DNA from: Nonomuraea zeae
GTDB lineage: Bacteria; Actinomycetota; Actinomycetes; Streptosporangiales; Streptosporangiaceae
DNA: 33,340 bases
Assembly (NCBI RefSeq): GCF_005889725.1
Contig: NZ_VCKX01000122.1
Coordinates: 1-33,340 of the forward strand
Direction: 5' to 3'
The translations under genes and the position numbers were made by a program. Position 1 is the stretch's first letter, and the number at the start of each line of letters is the position of its first letter. Of this stretch, positions 6,429 to 13,489 are shown in pieces. The notes under the pieces are model-generated. The model was given only the letters and a program-made list of their open reading frames with translations, was not told the DNA's origin and did not search any database.

Positions 6429-7291
6429 TTGCGCAGGCCGAGCGTGTCGGCCGCGATCTCCAGCGCGCCGAGATGCTCGTCGACCGAGCCCAGCCCGGCC
6501 CTCATGGTGTCGATGGCGAGGTGCGTGGCCCCGGCCTCCCGCCAGCCCCGCACCAGCTCGTCCAGCTCCTCCGCGCTCCCCCGCCATTGCGCCCGCCCCT
6601 CCATGCCGAGCGTGGCGGGGTCGCGGCCCGCCTGCGCGGCGGCCTCCTCGACCAGCGTCTTGGCCTCGTCCAGCTTCGGCCCGGGCGACCACTGCGGGAA
6701 CCAGCCGTCGGCCAGCCGCCCGGCCCGGCGGTACGCGGCCGGCGACTGCGCGCCGAACCAGACGGGGATCGGCCGCTGGATCGGCAGGGGCGCCAGCCCC
6801 GCTCCCGTCACCCGGTCGTACGTGCCCTCGAACGTGACCGACGGCTCGGTCCACAGCCGGCGCATCAGCTCGACCTGCTCCTCGACCCGCTTGCCCCGGG
6901 TGGCGAAGTCCTGGCCGAGCGCTTCGTACTCGACCTGGTTCCAGCCCAGCCCCACGCCCATCCTGAAGCGGCCGCCGCTCAGCAGGTCAACCTCGGCCGC
7001 CTGCTTGGCCGCCAGGACCGTCTGGCGCTGGGGCAGGATGATGATGCTGGTGACGAGCTCCAGCGAGGTCAGCGCGGCGAGATACCCGAAGACCACCATC
7101 GGCTCGTGGAACGTGGTCCGCACGTCGTAGGGGCCCTGCCAGCCCTGGTGGACCGCCGGGTCGGCGCCCACGACGTGGTCGAAGGCCATCACGTGCCGGA
7201 AGCCGAGCTCCTCGACACCTTGCCCGTAGGCACGCACCGCGCCCGCGTCCGCGCCGAGCTCGGTCTGCGGGAAGACGACACCGATCTGCAT
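6422..7291 (-). CDS. LLM-class F420-dependent oxidoreductase (TIGR03619-like)
   Basis: The 289-residue protein starts IGVVFPQTELGADAGAVRAYGQ, the standard opening of this family. HVMAFDHVVGADP and LTSLELVTSIIILPQRQTVLAAKQAAEVD follow, then GRFRMGVGLGWN and IPVWFGAQSPAAYRRAGRLADGWFP, covering the cofactor pocket and barrel. F420 is the likely cofactor. The ATG has AAGGAG 6 nt upstream. It shares only family-level likeness with the 5438-6355 enzyme, so this is not a recent duplication. The TetR gene lies 88 bp upstream on the same strand, and a long inverted repeat sits between the two. Confidence 0.9.
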   Translation of the reverse strand: MQIGVVFPQTELGADAGAVRAYGQGVEELGFRHVMAFDHVVGADPAVHQGWQGPYDVRTTFHEPMVVFGYLAALTSLELVTSIIILPQRQTVLAAKQAAEVDLLSGGRFRMGVGLGWNQVEYEALGQDFATRGKRVEEQVELMRRLWTEPSVTFEGTYDRVTGAGLAPLPIQRPIPVWFGAQSPAAYRRAGRLADGWFPQWSPGPKLDEAKTLVEEAAAQAGRDPATLGMEGRAQWRGSAEELDELVRGWREAGATHLAIDTMRAGLGSVDEHLGALEIAADTLGLRKG

Positions 7292-7303
7292 GCCTGACTC
7301 CTT

Positions 7304-7331
7304 GTCCGTTTTCTCTGGTGAGCAAACGGAC
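7304..7331. promoter_or_regulatory. Inverted repeat GTCCGTTT-N12-AAACGGAC before the second LLM gene
   Basis: The two perfect 8-bp arms (7304-7311 and 7324-7331) lie just upstream of the ribosome site of the gene starting at 7291. It could be a dimer operator for the neighbouring TetR protein or an mRNA hairpin. Its arms differ from the repeat at 5398-5416. Confidence 0.5.
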
Positions 7332-7379
7332 CCGTGCGCGTGGCGAAGGGTTCAGGGCATTCGTGAGCACAGGCGCTGG

Positions 7380-7985
7380 TCAAGGCCCCCCTACCCGCAG
7401 CGGGGCCGGGCCGGTGAGGTAGCGCTGCAGGATGGGCGCGATCCAGCCGGCCAGCTCATCGGGGCCGGCGGAGACCAGCGCGTCCACCTGGACCGCGTAG
7501 CGGGCGATGGCCAGCCCCACGAGCTGGCTGGCCGCCAGCGCCGCGCGCCGCTCCGGCTCGTCCACGCCGAGCGCCCGCGTGAGCTTGGCCAGCAGGTCGG
7601 CGGCCAGGAGCTCCCGCAGCTGCGCCGCCGCGTGCTCGCTGGTCGCGGCGGAGCGGATCACGCCGAGCAGCGGGCCCGGCCGCGCCACCTCCCCCAGCAG
7701 GTCGAGCACGTAGCGCAGCAGCCGCTCCCCCAGCTCGTCCCGGGGACCGTCCAGCAGCGTGACCGCGGCCTCCGCCGGCCGGAACTCCGCCGCCACGACG
7801 GCGCTGAACAGCTGTTCCTTGCCGCCGAAGAGCCGGCGCACCAGCGCGGGATCGACTCCCGCGCCCGCGGCCACCTGGCGCATGCTGGTGCCCTCGTAGC
7901 CGATCGAGCTGAACGACGCGGCCGCCGCCGCCACGATCTGCTCCCTGGTGGTCGACGCCCCGGGCCGGCGACCTGTCCTGCGCAT
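7380..7985 (-). CDS. TetR/AcrR-family transcriptional repressor
   Basis: The 201-residue protein starts RRTGRRPGASTTREQIVAAA. The N-terminal helix-turn-helix is SSIGYEGTSMRQVAAGAGVDPALVRRLFGGKEQLFSAVV (about residues 23-62), followed by an all-helical ligand-binding domain of normal length. I chose the second ATG of an ATGATG pair, because AGGAGG then lies 4 nt away; the first would be at 7988. A reading frame open to 8192 is not coding: it runs through a tandem repeat. The protein presumably represses neighbouring genes, most simply the LLM oxidoreductase downstream. The ligand is unknown. Confidence 0.88.
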   Translation of the reverse strand: MRRTGRRPGASTTREQIVAAAAASFSSIGYEGTSMRQVAAGAGVDPALVRRLFGGKEQLFSAVVAAEFRPAEAAVTLLDGPRDELGERLLRYVLDLLGEVARPGPLLGVIRSAATSEHAAAQLRELLAADLLAKLTRALGVDEPERRAALAASQLVGLAIARYAVQVDALVSAGPDELAGWIAPILQRYLTGPAPLRVGGP

Positions 7986-8094
7986 CATCCCTCCTCGCGA
8001 GGAAGGCCGAATCCACGCCTGCATCCGCACATGGCGCGATCTTCGCCATGCGCCCCACCTTAGGCGTCCGGAGGCCCGTCGAGCAGAGATCGGT

Positions 8095-8257
8095 ACGAAA
8101 CGGGCGGCCCGTAAGCAGGAGGTCGCGACGAAGCAGCGGTCCGTAAGGCAGAAGGTCAGGACGTAAGGGCGGTCCGTGCGGCAAAAGGTCACGACGAAGC
8201 AGCGGTCCGCGAGGCAGGGGTCACGAGGAAGCAGCGGTCCGCGAGGCAGCGGTCACG
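8095..8257. repeat. Five-copy 32-33-bp tandem repeat upstream of TetR gene
   Basis: Units start at 8095, 8128, 8161, 8194 and 8226, giving lengths of 33, 33, 33, 32 and 32 bp. Each carries acgaagcagcggtccg followed by a variable ggcagaaggtc-like block. The last unit reaches the stop codon of the histidine kinase gene. The units are adjacent with no spacers. On the minus strand the 33-bp period gives an 11-residue repeat in two frames, which I regard as a by-product. Confidence 0.9.
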
Positions 8258-9371
8258 GCGCAGCGGCGGTTCCCGGCAGGGAGACGTGAACGGTGAGGCC
8301 GCCATCGGGGTTGGCCGTGGCGGTGACGGCGGCGTCGTGGGCGGCCGCGATCGCCGCGACGATGGACAGGCCGAGCCCCGCCCCCTCCCCGGACCCGGTC
8401 CGGTCGGGATGCAGCCGGCGGAACGGCTGGAACAGCTCGTCCACCCGCCCCGGGTCCACCAGCGGCCCGGTGTTGGAGATGACCAGACCGGCGCGCGGCG
8501 CCACCCGTACGGTGACCCGCCCGCCGGGATGGTTGTGGCGGACCGCGTTCTGCACCAGGTTGTCCACCAGGCGGGTGAACAGCACCTCGTCACCCGCGAT
8601 GGTCACCGGCCGGAGGTCGAGGTCGATCGAGATGCCCGGGGTGGCGTGCTGCTCGACGGCCCGGCGCACGGCCGCGGCGAGATCGACGGGAGTGCGCATC
8701 CGCGGCCCGCGCTCGCCCTGGGCGAGGGCGAGCAGGCCGTCGATGAGCCGCTCGGAGCGCTCGGTGCTGCGCAGGAGCTCGGCGCGCATGGCGGCGACCC
8801 GCTCCGGCGAGGCGTCGGCCAGGCCGATCTCGATCGCGGCCCGCTGCACGGCCAGCGGCGTGCGCAGCTCGTGCGAGGCGTTGGCGACGAAGCGGCGCTG
8901 GTCGGCGGCGGAGCGGGCGAGCCGGTCCAGCATGGCGTCGAAGGTGTCGGCGAGCTCCTTCAGCTCGTCGCGGGGTCCCTTCATGTTGATGCGCTCGTCG
9001 AGGTTGGACAGCGACAGGCGCCGCGCCGTACCGGTGATCCGGTGGACCGGGCGCAGCGCGCGGCCGGACAGCCACCAGCACAGGCCGAACGCCATCACCC
9101 CCATGACCGCGATCGACACCAGCGTGATCTGCCACTGCGAGCTGAGCACGTCGGCGCGCACCGCTCTCACGACGCGCTCGGTGTCGAACTCGGAGGGCAC
9201 CTTGATCCCGGGCGGCGCGTGACGGTCCTGCGACTCCTCGGACCAGACGTTGACGCTGCCGTCGAAGGCCCGCTCCACCATGCGGTTCGCGGCGAACAGC
9301 ACGAGGGTGACGGCCACCAGGAACAGCCCGCCGAACGCCAGCGTCAGCCGGGTCCTGATCGTCGCGCGCAT
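8253..9371 (-). CDS. Sensor histidine kinase of an OmpR-type two-component system
   Basis: The 372-residue membrane kinase has TM1 at about residues 9-28, an outside loop of about 50 residues, and TM2 at about 80-101. A HAMP linker follows (RALRPVHRITGTARRLSLSNLDER). The phosphorylation site is H167 in FVANASHELRTPLAV. The ATPase domain has the N box VDNLVQNAVRHNHPGG and the G2 box GEGAGLGLSIVAAI; the G1 Asp segment reads SNTGPL, so the usual DxG Asp is replaced by Asn, which also occurs in other kinases of this group. The start codon overlaps the stop of the response-regulator gene by one base, so the two are translationally coupled. The short sensor loop gives no clue to the stimulus. Confidence 0.9.
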   Translation of the reverse strand: MRATIRTRLTLAFGGLFLVAVTLVLFAANRMVERAFDGSVNVWSEESQDRHAPPGIKVPSEFDTERVVRAVRADVLSSQWQITLVSIAVMGVMAFGLCWWLSGRALRPVHRITGTARRLSLSNLDERINMKGPRDELKELADTFDAMLDRLARSAADQRRFVANASHELRTPLAVQRAAIEIGLADASPERVAAMRAELLRSTERSERLIDGLLALAQGERGPRMRTPVDLAAAVRRAVEQHATPGISIDLDLRPVTIAGDEVLFTRLVDNLVQNAVRHNHPGGRVTVRVAPRAGLVISNTGPLVDPGRVDELFQPFRRLHPDRTGSGEGAGLGLSIVAAIAAAHDAAVTATANPDGGLTVHVSLPGTAAAP

Positions 9372-10021
9372 CACAGCGCGTAACCGCCGGGAGCGGTCCT
9401 GATCAGCGGCGGGTCGCCGAGCTTGACGCGTAACTTGCTCACCGTCACCTTGACCACCGTGGTGAACGGGTCGGTGTGCTCGTCCCATGCCCGGTCCAGC
9501 AGCTCCTCGGTGGTGACCACGGCGCCCCTGGCGCGCATGAGCACCTCCAGCACCGCGTACTCCTTGCGGGAGAGCCGCAGGTAGACGCCGTCGCGGAAGG
9601 CCTGCCGGTGCGGGCTGTCGAGCACGACCCCGTGGCGTTCGAGCACCGGTGGCAGCCGGGCCGCGGTGCGCCGCCCGAGCGCCCGGACCCGGGCGAACAG
9701 CTCCGCGCTGGCGAACGGCTTCGTGAGATAGTCGTCGGCGCCGAGGCCCAGGCCGGCGACCCGGTCGCCGACCGTGACCGCCGCGGTCAGCATCAGGACG
9801 CGCACCGGCGCCGCCCGCTCGGCCAGCACCCTGCAGACGGCGTCGCCGTGGACCACCGGCAGGTCGCGGTCGAGCACGAGCACCTCGTAGTCCTCGGCCG
9901 CCAGCCGCTCCAGGGCGGCACCGCCGTCGTAGACCACGTCGACCGTCATCGATTCGCGTCGAAGACCTTCACCGATGAGGTCAGCGAGGACCCGTTCGTC
10001 CTCGGCCACCAGGATCCGCAT
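9371..10021 (-). CDS. OmpR/PhoB-family response regulator
   Basis: The 216-residue protein has a receiver domain (1-115) with acidic pocket E7-D8, phospho-acceptor D51 in VLVLDRDLP, and the conserved Lys in DDYLTKPFA. The C-terminal winged helix (125-216) includes LRLSRKEYAVLEVLMRARGAVVTTEELLDRAWD and VTVSKLRVKLGDPPLIRTAPGGYAL. AGGAAGG precedes the ATG. It is the first gene of a two-gene operon with the kinase. Regulators of this class bind direct repeats spaced by one helical turn; one such repeat set lies at 22645-22673, though no link is shown. Confidence 0.92.
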   Translation of the reverse strand: MRILVAEDERVLADLIGEGLRRESMTVDVVYDGGAALERLAAEDYEVLVLDRDLPVVHGDAVCRVLAERAAPVRVLMLTAAVTVGDRVAGLGLGADDYLTKPFASAELFARVRALGRRTAARLPPVLERHGVVLDSPHRQAFRDGVYLRLSRKEYAVLEVLMRARGAVVTTEELLDRAWDEHTDPFTTVVKVTVSKLRVKLGDPPLIRTAPGGYAL

Positions 10022-10040
10022 CCTTCCTTCCTAGCGCGGC

Positions 10041-10080
10041 GGGGGTGAAGGCGCGGTTAACGTTTCGCGCCTTCACCCCC
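10041..10080 (-). terminator. 15-bp perfect hairpin between GH3 and response-regulator genes
   Basis: GGGGGTGAAGGCGCG (10041-10055) pairs without mismatch with 10066-10080 around the loop GTTAACGTTT. It lies 31 bp past the GH3 stop and 20 bp before the response-regulator start, on the same strand. It is most simply a GH3 terminator, but it sits where the promoter or 5' leader of the next operon should be. A GGTGATCGGGCC direct repeat lies beside it (from 10086 to about 10111). Confidence 0.65.
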
Positions 10081-10110
10081 GTCCGGTGATCGGGCCGGTG
10101 ATCGGGCCGG

Positions 10111-12393
10111 TCAGCGGATCGTGAACCGGTCCTTGAGCGCGGTGTCGAAGGACGTGCCGACGGTGACGTCGTAGCCGCCCCTGGCGGTGGCCCACTTGCC
10201 GGCGCCCGCGTTCCAGTACTGCAGGAGGTGCAGGTCGGCGAGGTCGTCCGCGCTGACGGTGACCTGTACGCTCCTGGACTCGCCCGGGGCCAGCGTGACC
10301 TTCTGCCAGCCGAGCAGCCGCTTGGACGGCTCGTTCGCGGCCCGCGGCAGCTCGACGTAGACCTGGGCCGTCTCGGTGCCGGCCCGCGAGCCGGTGTTGG
10401 TGAGCCGGAAGCGTACGCGCAGCTCCTTCGCCCCGTACGAGACCTGCAGCCGGTCATAGGCGAACGTGGTGTAGGTCAGCCCGTGCCCGAACGGGAACAG
10501 CGGCTCGATGCCGCGGGCCGCGTACCAGCGGTAACCGACTTCGAGCCCCTCCTTGTACGTGACCTGCCGCGGCTCGGTGTTGCCGGGCGGGCGGACGACG
10601 GACCCGTCGGAGAAGGTGCCCGGGTAGCGCTCGGGGTCGCCGGCCGTCGGCAGGTCGGACTCCGACTTGGGGAAGGAGTGCGTGAGCTTGCCGCTGGGCG
10701 CCACGTCGCCCCACAGCAGGGAGGCGATCGCGGGCCCCATCTCCTCGCCCGCGTACCAGACCTCCAGCACGCCCTTGACCGCGTCGATCCACGGCATGAG
10801 GACGGGTCCGCCGGTCTGGAGCACGGCGACGGTCTGCGGGTTGGCCGCCGCGACCGCGGCGACGAGCGCGTCGCCGCCGCCGTCGAGAGAGATGCCGGGC
10901 CGGTCGGCGAACTCGCCCTCCCGGTAGTAGCCGAACACGACGGCCACGTCGGCGGCGGCCGCGGCGGCCGCAGCGGCGGCGGGGTCGCTGCCGTCGGCGT
11001 AGGTGACCGTGGCGCCGTTCGCCTGGGCGCGCGCGGTGATCGCGTCGAGCGGCGCCTTGGCGGTGCAGGGGATGTTCGGTGCGGTGTGCAGGCAGACGCT
11101 GGAGGCGTCGATGTCCCCGGTCGCCGGCGTGACTGCCGCCGTCGGCCCGATGACGGCGATCTTCTTGACGGACGGCGACAGCGGCAGGACGCCGGAGTTC
11201 TTCAGCAGGACCGAGCCCTGCTCGGCCAGCCTGCGGGCCAGCGCCTCGCTCTGCGGCGTGGAGACGTCGGCGTCGGGGGCGCTCAGGCGGGGCACGTCGA
11301 ACAGCCCGGCCGCGATGTGCGCGCGCACGATCCGGTACGCCGCCTCGTCCACGTCCCGCACGCTCAGCCGCCCCTGCGCGATCTGCTCCTTGATGGCCAT
11401 CGGCGTCCAGTACCGCCACGCGTTCAGCTCCTGGTCCAGGCCCGCCTTCAGCGACGGCACCGGGTCGGTCAGGTAGTGGCGCGCCCCGAAGTCGGTCACC
11501 ACCCACCCGCCGAAGCCGATCTCCCGCTTCAGTATCCGGCCGAGCAGCTGGTCGTCGCCGCAGGCCCAGCCGTGGTTGACCTGGTTGAAGGAGCACATGA
11601 CGGAGCCCACGTCGCCCCGGTCGATCGCGATCTCGAAGGGCAGGGTGTAGATCTCGCGGAGGGTGCGGCCGTCCACGTTGGAGGAGCTGTTGTTGCGATC
11701 GGTCTCCTGCTCGTTGGCGACGTAGTGCTTGAGCTGCGACTGGACGGGCTCGGCCGGGTTGGCCCCGACGCCCTTGCTGTACGCGCCGGCCATGAGGCCC
11801 GACAGCACCGGGTCCTCCCCCAGATACTCCGACGTACGGCCGCTGCGGGGGTCGCGCCCACTGGCCAGGCCGGGGCCGAGCAGCACGTTGCGCTGCTTGC
11901 GCCAGGCCTCGTGCCCCATCGCGACGCCCTTGTCGTAGGCCAGGGCCCGGTCCCAGGAGGAGGACAGGGACACGTTCGCCGGGAAGACCGTCACGCCCGC
12001 GCCCGCCCCGGCGATCGCCGACGGCGCGTCGGTGTACTGGATCGTCGGCGTGCACTCCACCTGCGGCGGCATCGTGAACGTGATCGGGACGAACTCTCCC
12101 GGCGGCAGCTCGCGCGGCGCGGCGGTGGTGAACGTGGTGCGCGCCGGGTCGTTGGCCGAGTGCTCGTCGAGCCAGCGCAGCTTCTGGTCCAGCGACGAGG
12201 CCGCGAGCAGGGCGCGGGCCCGCCGTTCGGGGGACTTCGACCGGTCCATCCAGGGCACGGCCGCGCAGTCGGCGCCGGCGGCCGGGGCCGCGCCGAGCAC
12301 GTGGACTCCGGGCGCCATCAGTGCCAGCAGGGCGGCCAGCGACGCGACGCGGCGTCTGACGGCCGGTGAGCGAGTGCCCGTACGTGGATCCAC
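10111..12393 (-). CDS. Secreted beta-glucosidase-like glycoside hydrolase, family 3
   Basis: The 760-residue enzyme starts at GTG 12393 with GGAGG 7 nt upstream. The open frame extends to 13206 but that part lies under the AraC gene. An export signal is seen in residues 1-41 (RRR, hydrophobic stretch, AAPAAGA). The catalytic barrel carries LKHYVANEQETDRNNSS with the substrate-binding Lys-His, and GGWVVTDFGARHYL with nucleophile D301. EYLGEDPVLSG and VMCSFNQVNHGWACG also fit. The middle alpha/beta sandwich has SVLLKNSGVLPLS and VLEVWYAGEEMGPAIASLLWGDVAPSGKL. A fibronectin-III-like domain ends the protein (RLTNTGSRAGTETAQVYVELP). Substrate could be beta-glucosides, xylosides or plant saponins. 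It faces an AraC regulator and neighbours a rhamnosidase operon, so it may start breakdown of a plant glycoside outside the cell. Confidence 0.92.
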   Translation of the reverse strand: MDPRTGTRSPAVRRRVASLAALLALMAPGVHVLGAAPAAGADCAAVPWMDRSKSPERRARALLAASSLDQKLRWLDEHSANDPARTTFTTAAPRELPPGEFVPITFTMPPQVECTPTIQYTDAPSAIAGAGAGVTVFPANVSLSSSWDRALAYDKGVAMGHEAWRKQRNVLLGPGLASGRDPRSGRTSEYLGEDPVLSGLMAGAYSKGVGANPAEPVQSQLKHYVANEQETDRNNSSSNVDGRTLREIYTLPFEIAIDRGDVGSVMCSFNQVNHGWACGDDQLLGRILKREIGFGGWVVTDFGARHYLTDPVPSLKAGLDQELNAWRYWTPMAIKEQIAQGRLSVRDVDEAAYRIVRAHIAAGLFDVPRLSAPDADVSTPQSEALARRLAEQGSVLLKNSGVLPLSPSVKKIAVIGPTAAVTPATGDIDASSVCLHTAPNIPCTAKAPLDAITARAQANGATVTYADGSDPAAAAAAAAAADVAVVFGYYREGEFADRPGISLDGGGDALVAAVAAANPQTVAVLQTGGPVLMPWIDAVKGVLEVWYAGEEMGPAIASLLWGDVAPSGKLTHSFPKSESDLPTAGDPERYPGTFSDGSVVRPPGNTEPRQVTYKEGLEVGYRWYAARGIEPLFPFGHGLTYTTFAYDRLQVSYGAKELRVRFRLTNTGSRAGTETAQVYVELPRAANEPSKRLLGWQKVTLAPGESRSVQVTVSADDLADLHLLQYWNAGAGKWATARGGYDVTVGTSFDTALKDRFTIR

Positions 12394-12485
12394 AGTGAAG
12401 CCTCCGGGGGGAGAGGTACCGGCGTGCCGAGGTTTCCGCCGTGTTTCGCATCCTGAGTCCCGCCGGTGGGCGCGGCTAGGCCAAA

Positions 12486-12512
12486 GTGCGCCAGAGGTAG
12501 CACGAAATGCAC
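12486..12512. promoter_or_regulatory. Weak repeat cluster in the GH3/AraC divergent region
   Basis: GTGC (12486), GCAC (12500) and GCAC (12509) form one inverted and one direct pair in the only gap shared by the divergent genes. It is a candidate site for the AraC protein. The arms are short and chance is possible. Confidence 0.2.
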
Positions 12513-12543
12513 CTCGCGCCGCCCCCGTCCGGCGTCGCCGCAG

Positions 12544-12549
12544 TACAGT
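12544..12549 (+). promoter_or_regulatory. Candidate -10 box for leaderless AraC gene
   Basis: TACAGT ends 6 nt before the ATG at 12556, with no ribosome site between, which fits transcription starting at the start codon. No clear -35 is seen. Confidence 0.45.
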
Positions 12550-12555
12550 CCGGGC

Positions 12556-13470
12556 ATGGCCGAGCCACCCGTCGACCGGTCCGGGGTCCTGCTGCACTTC
12601 ACCGCCGGCACGCTCGCCTACGCCGGCCACTACCTGCACGAACAGAGCCACCCCGTGCACACCCACAGCTTCGTCGAGATCGCCGTGGTGACCGGCGGCG
12701 CGGGCGTGCACGTGTCGCTGGCGGGGCGCCGGCCGCTGGCCGTGGGCGACGTCATCCTGCTGCGGCCGGGGGTGTGGCACGGCTACGAGGAGTGCAGGGG
12801 GCTCGACCTGTACAACTGCTGCTTCTCCACCGAGACGCTGCAGCGCGAGCTGGCCTGGATCCGCGAGGACGCCCTGCTGAGCTACCTGTTGTGGACCGGG
12901 CCGCACTCGGTGCAGCGGCGCGGGATGCTGACCACGCGGCTGGAGCCGGCCGCCCTGGCCGAGTGCGCCGAGCACCTCGACGCACTGAACCGGCTGTGCT
13001 TCCGGCCCGTGGGGCCGCATCGCGGCGACATCATCGGGCGGCTGCTGCTGGTGCTCGGCTGCCTGGCCCGCGCCGTGGCCCGCACCACCGGCGACGCCTT
13101 CCAGGCCACCGGGCCGAGCCACCCCGCGATCGTGCGCGCGATGGGGCTGATGGAGTCGGCGCCCGAGCACCGCTGGACGCTCGCCGAGCTCGCCGCCGAG
13201 CTGCACCTGACCCGCGGCTACCTGGTGCGCCGCTTCAAGTCGGCGACCGGCCTGCCGCCGATGGCGTACCTGTCACGCTTCCGGGTCGAGCTGGCGGCGG
13301 GCCTGCTGCTGCACACCGACCAGTCGATCACCCGGATCGGCGAGGCGGTCGGCTGGCCGGACGCGAACTACTTCGCCCGCCGGTTCAAGGCCCACTACGG
13401 GCTGAGCGCGTCGGCCTACCGGGCCCGGTTCGGCGTCGCCCGGAGCGACGGGCCCGCGCAACCGGCCTGA
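12556..13470 (+). CDS. AraC-family transcriptional regulator
   Basis: The 304-residue protein has an N-terminal cupin sugar-sensing domain (about 10-150): HEQSHPVHTHSFVEIAVVTGG, and GDVILLRPGVWHGYEECRGLDLYNCCFS. The C-terminal pair of helix-turn-helices reads WTLAELAAELHLTRGYLVRR and ITRIGEAVGWPDANYFARRF, the AraC/XylS signature. The start at 12556 begins just before the cupin; the frame is open further upstream but that stretch is not protein-like. It is divergent from the GH3 gene, 162 bp away, so it most likely controls that gene in response to a sugar. Its stop lies in a 14-bp direct duplication shared with the end of the LacI gene. Confidence 0.9.
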   Translation: MAEPPVDRSGVLLHFTAGTLAYAGHYLHEQSHPVHTHSFVEIAVVTGGAGVHVSLAGRRPLAVGDVILLRPGVWHGYEECRGLDLYNCCFSTETLQRELAWIREDALLSYLLWTGPHSVQRRGMLTTRLEPAALAECAEHLDALNRLCFRPVGPHRGDIIGRLLLVLGCLARAVARTTGDAFQATGPSHPAIVRAMGLMESAPEHRWTLAELAAELHLTRGYLVRRFKSATGLPPMAYLSRFRVELAAGLLLHTDQSITRIGEAVGWPDANYFARRFKAHYGLSASAYRARFGVARSDGPAQPA

Positions 13471-13489
13471 GTCACCCGGCCTGAGTCAC
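13462..13489. repeat. 14-bp direct duplication holding both stop codons
   Basis: ccggcctgagtcac occurs at 13462-13475 and again at 13476-13489. TGAGTCA gives a TGA on each strand. The AraC gene stops in the first copy and the LacI gene in the second. Confidence 0.7.

Noticed and set aside
7986..8192. N-terminal extension of the TetR protein with an 11-residue repeat
   Set aside because: The repeat comes from the 33-bp DNA array; two frames show it equally, and a strong ribosome site lies at 7985-7995.
8095..8257. CRISPR-like array
   Set aside because: The 32-33-bp units are directly adjacent with no spacers and no cas genes are present, so it is a plain tandem repeat.
12394..13206. Upstream extension of the GH3 frame to a 1031-residue protein
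   Set aside because: It lies antisense to the AraC gene, has no ribosome site, and would bury the signal peptide that begins right after GGAGG and GTG 12393.
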